NCBI GenBank assembly: GCA_027587225.1
Contig: JAPDDQ010000026.1
Coordinates: 39,282-103,281 of the forward strand
Direction of reading: 5' to 3'
DNA: 64,000 bases
Source: Solirubrobacter taibaiensis
Lineage (GTDB): Bacteria > Actinomycetota > Thermoleophilia > Solirubrobacterales > Solirubrobacteraceae
The notes under the pieces were generated by a model, which saw only the letters and a list, made by a program, of their open reading frames with translations, made no database searches and was not told the origin of the DNA. This document shows positions 59,364 to 64,000 of the stretch, piece by piece. The position numbers and the translations under genes were made by a program. Within the stretch, counting starts at the first letter, position 1. Each line of letters starts with the position of its first letter.

Positions 59364-60874
59364 TCGTAGGCCTCGTCGAGTGACTGCTTGCCGGGGTTCA
59401 TGATGTTGTTCGGGTCGAGGGCTTTCTTGATCGCCTTCACGACCGGCCAGGCGCTGCCCATCTCCTCGGGGACGAGGTCGGCGTCGCCCTCGCGCGTCGC
59501 GCCGTGGCAGGCGGTGATCGAGCCGCCGTACTTGAGGCTGACCTCGGCGATCTCGCGTTTGCAGCTCACCCAGGCCGCCCAGTACTCGTCGTTGAGCTTC
59601 TGCTCCCAGATGCCCACGTCGATCTCCACCAGGTAGTCGGCCCAGGGCTTATGGGCGCCGGACGTGTACGCGAACATGCCCCAGTCGTCGAAGATGCCGT
59701 ACTGCTCGCGGTAGCGGGCGACGATCGCGTGCCACTCCTCGCGCACCTGCGGGAGGACGGAGTAGTTGAGCGCGGCGTCCTCGCAGTGCCAGCTCATGAG
59801 CACGGCCTGGCCGTTGAGGTCGCGGCCGTGCAGGGGCGTGGCGTAGCGGTCGTGGCGGGAGGCCCAGTCGCCGGCGGAGATCTCGTCACCCAGGTACTTG
59901 CCGGTGTTGCTGCGGCCCAGCCGCATGATCTCCTTCGACGCCGGCTCGACCTCGATCTTGCGGCCGTACATCGCCACGGCCACCACGGCTCTGACGGAGT
60001 CCGGCTGCGGGATGTAGGCCTCGTCGTCCCGGCGCAGGTACTTGATCTTGTGCTCGTCGAAGAGCACCACACCCGCGATCGTGGCCAGGCCCGACTTCGT
60101 CAGGATGCCGGTCGTCTCCCAGGCCTTCATGTAGTCGTCGAAGGCGAAGAACGCGGCGAACTCCACCTCGGGGCGCGGCACCAGCTCGAGCGTCGCCTGG
60201 GTCGTGATCCCGAGCGTGCCCTGGTGGCCGGTGAATAGCTGCTTGAGCGTGAGGCCCGTGGAGGACTTGCGCAGCTTGCGGCCGCCGCCCTCGGCGATCT
60301 CGACGATCTCGCCGGTGGGGAGGACGACCTCCATGCTGATCACGAGGTCGCGCGTGTGGCCGTAGCGCGAGCCCAGGAGCGACCAGCCGCCGGTGCCGAT
60401 CCGGCCGCCGACGAGGCTGCACGGGTACGAGGCGGGGTCGTCGGGATAGATGACGCCGTGCTGCTTGAGCTCCTCGTTGAGCTTGAGCATGTTGATGCCC
60501 GGCCCGACGGTCACCGTTCTGTCCACGAGGTCGATCTCGTGGATCTGGTTCATGAGCTTGCAGTCGATCATGATCCCGCCGCGGAGCGGGACGGCGCCGT
60601 CGGACAGCCCGGTACCGCCGGCGCGGGGGACGATCGGGATCCGGTGGCGATTGGCGAGCTTGACGACCTCGCTCACTTCGAGCGCGGTCTTGGGGAGGAT
60701 CACGACGTCCGGGAAGTGATCGGCCCAGCGGTGCACCGGGAACGGCGCGGGGACCCGGGAACGGAACGCGCGGGACGATTGGTCGGCGCGGACGCGCAGG
60801 TCGTCGCCGATGATCGCCCGGAGCTCGTCGATGACGTGGTCGTCGACGGCGCTCTTGAAGGCGACGGGGCTCAC
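59360..60874 (-). CDS. FAD-binding oxidoreductase (GlcD / D-lactate dehydrogenase type)
   Basis: The protein has 504 residues. The PCMH-type FAD domain shows VILPKTALEVSEVVKLANRH, IPIVPRAGGTGLSDGAVP, VGGRIGTGGWSLLGSRYGHTRDLV and VLPTGEIVEI; the C-terminal cap ends in KKALDPNNIMNPGK, the usual FAD-oxidase C-terminal motif. Enzymes of this group oxidise 2-hydroxy acids and pass electrons to an Fe-S partner. Start GTG (60874) shares GTGA with the Fe-S gene stop. Substrate unknown. Confidence 0.9.
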   Translation of the reverse strand: MSPVAFKSAVDDHVIDELRAIIGDDLRVRADQSSRAFRSRVPAPFPVHRWADHFPDVVILPKTALEVSEVVKLANRHRIPIVPRAGGTGLSDGAVPLRGGIMIDCKLMNQIHEIDLVDRTVTVGPGINMLKLNEELKQHGVIYPDDPASYPCSLVGGRIGTGGWSLLGSRYGHTRDLVISMEVVLPTGEIVEIAEGGGRKLRKSSTGLTLKQLFTGHQGTLGITTQATLELVPRPEVEFAAFFAFDDYMKAWETTGILTKSGLATIAGVVLFDEHKIKYLRRDDEAYIPQPDSVRAVVAVAMYGRKIEVEPASKEIMRLGRSNTGKYLGDEISAGDWASRHDRYATPLHGRDLNGQAVLMSWHCEDAALNYSVLPQVREEWHAIVARYREQYGIFDDWGMFAYTSGAHKPWADYLVEIDVGIWEQKLNDEYWAAWVSCKREIAEVSLKYGGSITACHGATREGDADLVPEEMGSAWPVVKAIKKALDPNNIMNPGKQSLDEAYE

Positions 60875-62061
60875 GGCTCGATCCCCGCGCTGATCGCGAG
60901 CAGCTCGAACAGGTCCATCACGCCGATGTTGGCCTCGTGCCCGGCGGTCGAGAGCGGGCGTTCGGACCACGGACAGGCGCTGATGAGCGTGTCGACCTCC
61001 AGCTCGGCCGCCTTGGCGACGCGCCGCTTGGAGATCTCGGCCGTGATCTCCGGCTTCTCGATCGGCAGTCCACCGCCGCCGCCGGAGCAGTAGGACCACT
61101 GCGTGACGCGGTCCACGTCCTTGAAGGTGATGCCGGGGATCGCGCGGATGAGCTCCCGCGGGGCCTCGTGGACGCCCTTGCGCTTGTTCAGGCGACACGG
61201 GTCGTGGTAGGTGACCGTGCGCTCGACGGGGTGCTTGAGCTCGATCTTGTTCTGCTGCACGAGCTCGTGGATCAGGTCGATGCCGAGCACGATCTCGAAC
61301 TCATAGTCGCCCGGGAAGTACTTGGGGTAGTCCTCGGTGAACGCGATGAAGTCGTGCGGGTCAGGCGCGATGATGCGCTTGGCGCCGACCGCGCGCCAGT
61401 CCTCGACGTTGTGCTTGGCGTGCTTGAGCGCCAGGTCCCGGTAGCCCATCTCGGCCGCCGGGCCGCCGCAGCACCACTGCTCGCGCATCAGGCCGAACTC
61501 GTAGCCGGCCATCTGGAGGAGCTGCGCGAAGGCACGCGTATAGGAGGTCCGGTAGAACGCGGCCTCGCAGTCGACGAACAGGATCGTGTCGCCGCCGATC
61601 GGGATGTCCAGCCCGTCGGCCCAGTCCGCGACGTGCTCCTGGCTGACGCGGACGTCGCCCAGGACCGGCTCGTTGTGGTCCTGCGCGAGGCGCTCGTTCC
61701 ACAGTTTCCAGTTCGGCTGCTCGTTGCCCGTGTCCACCATCAGGGCCCGCATGGCCTTCACGACGTCCACGGTTCGAGTCCGGTGGCGGTAGAAGTCGCC
61801 GGTGAACAGCGTGTTCGGGCAGCGGAGCTCGCACGCGCCGCACTGGGTGCAGTGGACGAAGTCGTCGGCCACGTCCTCCACTTCGACGAGGCCCTTCTCC
61901 ATCGCGACGATGCTCGCGTGGAAGGCCGTGGGCGTGTGATTCTCGTTCCGCGTGACCTGCATCACGGGGCAGACTTCGCGGCAGAATTTGTGCCCGGAGG
62001 AGAAGCAGCCGTACGCGTTGTCGCGCCACTTTTCCGCGAACTCGAGTTCCTGGTCGCCCAC
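60871..62061 (-). CDS. Fe-S cluster-binding oxidoreductase subunit (GlcF/HdrD type, CCG domains)
   Basis: The protein has 396 residues. Two N-terminal [4Fe-4S] motifs: CFSSGHKFCREVCPV and CTQCGACELRCPN. Two cysteine-rich CCG-type domains follow (FVDCEAAFYR then REQWCCGGPAAEMGY; TYHDPCRLNKRKG then SYCSGGGGGLP). It should accept electrons from the FAD subunit and pass them to a quinone or other acceptor. First gene of the operon; the ATG at 62061 lies 186 bp from the divergent cold-shock gene. Confidence 0.9.
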   Translation of the reverse strand: MGDQELEFAEKWRDNAYGCFSSGHKFCREVCPVMQVTRNENHTPTAFHASIVAMEKGLVEVEDVADDFVHCTQCGACELRCPNTLFTGDFYRHRTRTVDVVKAMRALMVDTGNEQPNWKLWNERLAQDHNEPVLGDVRVSQEHVADWADGLDIPIGGDTILFVDCEAAFYRTSYTRAFAQLLQMAGYEFGLMREQWCCGGPAAEMGYRDLALKHAKHNVEDWRAVGAKRIIAPDPHDFIAFTEDYPKYFPGDYEFEIVLGIDLIHELVQQNKIELKHPVERTVTYHDPCRLNKRKGVHEAPRELIRAIPGITFKDVDRVTQWSYCSGGGGGLPIEKPEITAEISKRRVAKAAELEVDTLISACPWSERPLSTAGHEANIGVMDLFELLAISAGIEP

Positions 62062-62247
62062 CCGTCTCTCCCTCGTCGTGGTGCCTTGTGAAGATCCTAT
62101 GGCGTGGGCGATGCATGAGGAGGCAGGATCTGTCTAGAATGTGTGGGGTAAGGGCCAACAAGGCCATCAGTAGTGCGCAGCGCCCGCAAGTTGCTCCAAG
62201 GCTCCTCCGCGTTCGCAGCACACAATCCCACGTGGAGGCATCACCCA
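62062..62247 (+). promoter_or_regulatory. Divergent promoter region and long leader of the cold-shock gene
   Basis: A TAGAAT -10 element lies at 62135-62140 with a weak TGCATG 17 nt upstream. If used, the cspA transcript would have a leader of about 100 nt, a length typical of cold-shock genes whose leader changes structure with temperature. GGAGG sits 9 nt before the ATG. No other gene was found here. Confidence 0.45.
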
Positions 62248-62451
62248 ATGGCAACCGGAACCGTGAAGTGGTTCAGCGATGAGAAGGGCTTCGGCTTCAT
62301 CACGCCCGACGACGGTGGCAAGGACCTGTTCGTCCATCACACCGGCATCAACAGCAACGGCTTCCGCACCCTCGCCGAGGGCGCGAAGGTGTCCTTCGAG
62401 GCCGAGAACGGCCCGAAGGGCCCGAACGCCGTCAACGTGACGTCGATCTAA
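62248..62451 (+). CDS. cspA: Cold-shock protein (CspA family)
   Basis: The protein has 67 residues, the complete single-domain cold-shock fold. RNA-binding motif 1 is GFGFITP within KWFSDEKGFGFITPDDGG, and motif 2 is DLFVHHTG. CVSF is replaced by VSFEAENGPKGPNAVNV. It acts as an RNA chaperone. A strong terminator follows, so the gene is monocistronic. Confidence 0.95.
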   Translation: MATGTVKWFSDEKGFGFITPDDGGKDLFVHHTGINSNGFRTLAEGAKVSFEAENGPKGPNAVNVTSI

Positions 62452-62474
62452 GAACCATTTCGTTCTGAGGCGGG

Positions 62475-62510
62475 CGCCCGCGGCCGAGAGGCCGCGGGCG
62501 TTTGTCGTTT
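62475..62510 (+). terminator. Rho-independent terminator of cspA
   Basis: The arms CGCCCGCGGCC (62475-62485) and GGCCGCGGGCG (62490-62500) form a perfect 11-bp stem with a GAGA tetraloop, followed by TTTGTCGTTT. The T tract overlaps the stop codon of the convergent hydrolase gene. Confidence 0.85.
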
Positions 62511-63735
62511 AAAGGGCCTCGTCGAAGAAGCCGACGACGCGGCGTTCGTACTCGGCCGGCCGGGCCTTGATCGCCTGGATGTGCTTGGACTCGGGGATCT
62601 CCCACAGCTGAGCCTCTGAGCCCTCGGCGTAGACGCGGTTGAGCTTCTCGCCGTTCCGCGTGTTCGGCGCCGCGATCAGCAGTGTGGGCTGCTCGATCTT
62701 CTCCACGAGAGAGCCCAGGTGCTCCGGGGGCGTGTCACCCGTGCTCACGAAGATCCCCAGGTCGTGGAGCGCGTACTGGACGGCCCCGAGCCAGCGATCA
62801 TGCGTGGGGCGGCCCGGAAGGTCGAACGTCTCGGCCATCGTGCGTGCGCCCGCGCCCTCGGAGACGACCGCGTCGAGCTTCGTCGTCTTCGTCGCCGCCT
62901 CGAGCATCAGCTCGCCCCCGACCGAGAGGCCGATTCCGCCGATCCGGTCGATGCCGCGGGCTTCCAGGAACGCGATCGCGCCCTTGATGTCGGACTCGCC
63001 GCCCCAGCCCATCGCGTTCGGCTGGCCGTCAGAACGGCCCTCGCCGCGGCGGTCGAACAGCAGCACGCCGTACCCGTGGCGGGCGAGCATCCGCGCCTGG
63101 TCCTGCGGGCCGCTGCGACCGGGAAAGGCGATGATCGCCTTGCCGTTGCGCGACGGGACGTACCAACCGTGCAGGGTGAGCCCGTCGCTGGACTCGAACG
63201 AGACGGTCTCGTGCGGGATGCCCAGCCGGTCCGCGGGCACGACCGCCCGGGCCGTGTGCGTCTTCACGTAGCCGACGGCGAACGGCATCACGCCGAACGC
63301 GAGCGCGACCAGCCCGCCCGCGCCGAGCGCGGTGCGACGGGCGAGATAGCGGCCGGTCCGCCGGCGCGTCCGCCACAGCGTGGCGCCGGCCAGCCCGATC
63401 AGGCCGACGCTCGCGGGCAGGGCGAGCCAGCCCGTCACGTCCTGGGAGCGCAGCCCGAGCTCCTGCGTGTAGTAGACGGCGTCAACCCCGGACGCGATCC
63501 CGAGCACGCCGACGAGGATCGTGAGCGCGGCCCGTGCAGCGCCTCTCAGCCGGGAATAGGCCCACGCGAGCAGCGCGAGGGCGGCGAGCGGCAACAGCGC
63601 CGCGAGCGGCCGCTCCGTGACGGGCACGCCGGCCGGCGGTTGCAGGACGGTGTCATCGAACACCCGCAGCGCGAGCACGCCGAACCCGGCCCGTGCGAGC
63701 CGCGTCTCGGTGCGGGAGGAGAGGGTCGTGAGCAT
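62509..63735 (-). CDS. Membrane-anchored alpha/beta hydrolase
   Basis: The protein has 408 residues. The first about 170 residues carry four to five hydrophobic helices; the rest is an alpha/beta-hydrolase domain: SFESSDGLTLHGWYVPSRNGK, FDRRGEGRSDG, nucleophile Ser in GIGLSVGGELML, and a late His in PESKHIQAI. It is related to dienelactone hydrolase/acyl-peptidase-like lipases of unknown substrate. The ATG at 63735 is preferred although GGAGG lies too close (1 nt); the GTG/ATG choices up to 63771 remain open. The catalytic domain side of the membrane is not certain. Confidence 0.82.
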   Translation of the reverse strand: MLTTLSSRTETRLARAGFGVLALRVFDDTVLQPPAGVPVTERPLAALLPLAALALLAWAYSRLRGAARAALTILVGVLGIASGVDAVYYTQELGLRSQDVTGWLALPASVGLIGLAGATLWRTRRRTGRYLARRTALGAGGLVALAFGVMPFAVGYVKTHTARAVVPADRLGIPHETVSFESSDGLTLHGWYVPSRNGKAIIAFPGRSGPQDQARMLARHGYGVLLFDRRGEGRSDGQPNAMGWGGESDIKGAIAFLEARGIDRIGGIGLSVGGELMLEAATKTTKLDAVVSEGAGARTMAETFDLPGRPTHDRWLGAVQYALHDLGIFVSTGDTPPEHLGSLVEKIEQPTLLIAAPNTRNGEKLNRVYAEGSEAQLWEIPESKHIQAIKARPAEYERRVVGFFDEAL

Positions 63736-64000
63736 GCCTCCACAGTCCCAGCGCGGCGACCCCGCGCCCATGGGGCCGCCGCGAGAACGCGTCGCGGAGA
63801 GTGGCCGCGCTCAGGGGTGGCCAACCGCACCGCACCCGATCCGAGCGGCGAACGCCCCGGGGACGGCCAGCTCCCGGGACTCCGCGCCGCCTCGCGCCTC
63901 GCAACTACCGAGCCTCGTCTCGCGCGGCCGCACCGCTCCGTGGCCTCGCGCCGCCCGAGCCGCCGCGCCTCGCGCCGCCGCGTCGCGCCTCGCGCCGCCC
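63736..64000. other. Intergenic / unassigned end of window with GC-only repeats
   Basis: No protein-like frame could be supported in these 265 bp. From about 63880 to the end the sequence is almost pure G/C built from variants of CGCCTCGCGCCGCC, with near-identical copies around 63943, 63966 and 63985. It may be a variable intergenic repeat or the edge of a low-complexity coding region continuing outside the window. Confidence 0.45.

Noticed and set aside
1..64000. Search for tRNA, rRNA, CRISPR arrays, insertion sequences and phage genes
   Set aside because: No cloverleaf-like segment, regularly spaced repeats, transposase or integrase motif was recognised by eye in the sequence or in the translated frames.

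Overview
The window is very GC-rich, almost fully coding chromosomal DNA with GTG/TTG starts, many 1-20 bp gene overlaps and actinobacterial-type gene families. Large multidomain ThuA/glucose-sorbosone-dehydrogenase proteins, luciferase-like flavin oxidoreductases, ROK/LivFGHM sugar loci, a MurL-type peptidoglycan gene and DUF6325 together suggest a soil actinobacterium of the Thermoleophilia/Solirubrobacter type. That placement is inference from gene content. No rRNA, tRNA, CRISPR array, IS element or phage gene was seen.

Layout. 1-5453: end of an unrecognised gene, then a leftward peptidoglycan stem-peptide operon murL-murD2-pgeF and an MFS transporter. 5529-8400: an orphan FlgB-like protein and a large DUF6493-like protein. 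8326-11915: aldo/keto reductase, luciferase-like oxidoreductase, MarR regulator and Baeyer-Villiger-type monooxygenase. 11928-14750: the two halves of the Tm-1 protein family (UPF0261 and a PEP-hydrolase-like TIM barrel) as overlapping genes, with a second TIM-barrel paralogue facing them. 14832-28360: ROK regulator, sugar epimerase, Gfo/Idh/MocA oxidoreductase, complete LivHM-SBP-GF importer and a 1780-residue secreted ThuA/GSDH protein, apparently one long transcription unit. 28466-34630: MetF-like reductase, sulfatase, DUF6325 protein, Na+/H+ antiporter, small proteins and a SnoaL-like protein. 34825-49662: a secreted glycan-degradation island with two divergent GH10 xylanases, a GH43-like protein, an ECF sigma factor, a DHFR-like reductase and a second giant GSDH/ThuA protein. 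49844-53226: SDR, M20 peptidase, DUF2283-like protein and a cobalt-type nitrile hydratase operon. 53292-57643: STAS protein, histidine kinase and NarL regulator, a lipoprotein, and a YceI/FMN reductase/TetR operon with a palindromic operator. 57704-64000: cupin, a four-gene flavin/Fe-S oxidoreductase operon, a cold-shock gene and a membrane alpha/beta hydrolase.

The main unifying signal is a C-terminal domain of about 118-144 residues that ends five different secreted enzymes here (27926-28357, 34828-35185, 38018-38375, 41876-42229, 43924-44340). It always terminates within a few residues of FTLS(T/S)T-x-P, and I know no name for it. Several of the same genes also share a TTGTC-N9-GACAA box in their upstream regions. 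Together these suggest a co-regulated, commonly anchored or sorted extracellular glycan-oxidation and hydrolysis system. The linked intracellular epimerase, oxidoreductase and importer may process the products, possibly through keto-sugar intermediates; this last step is inference.
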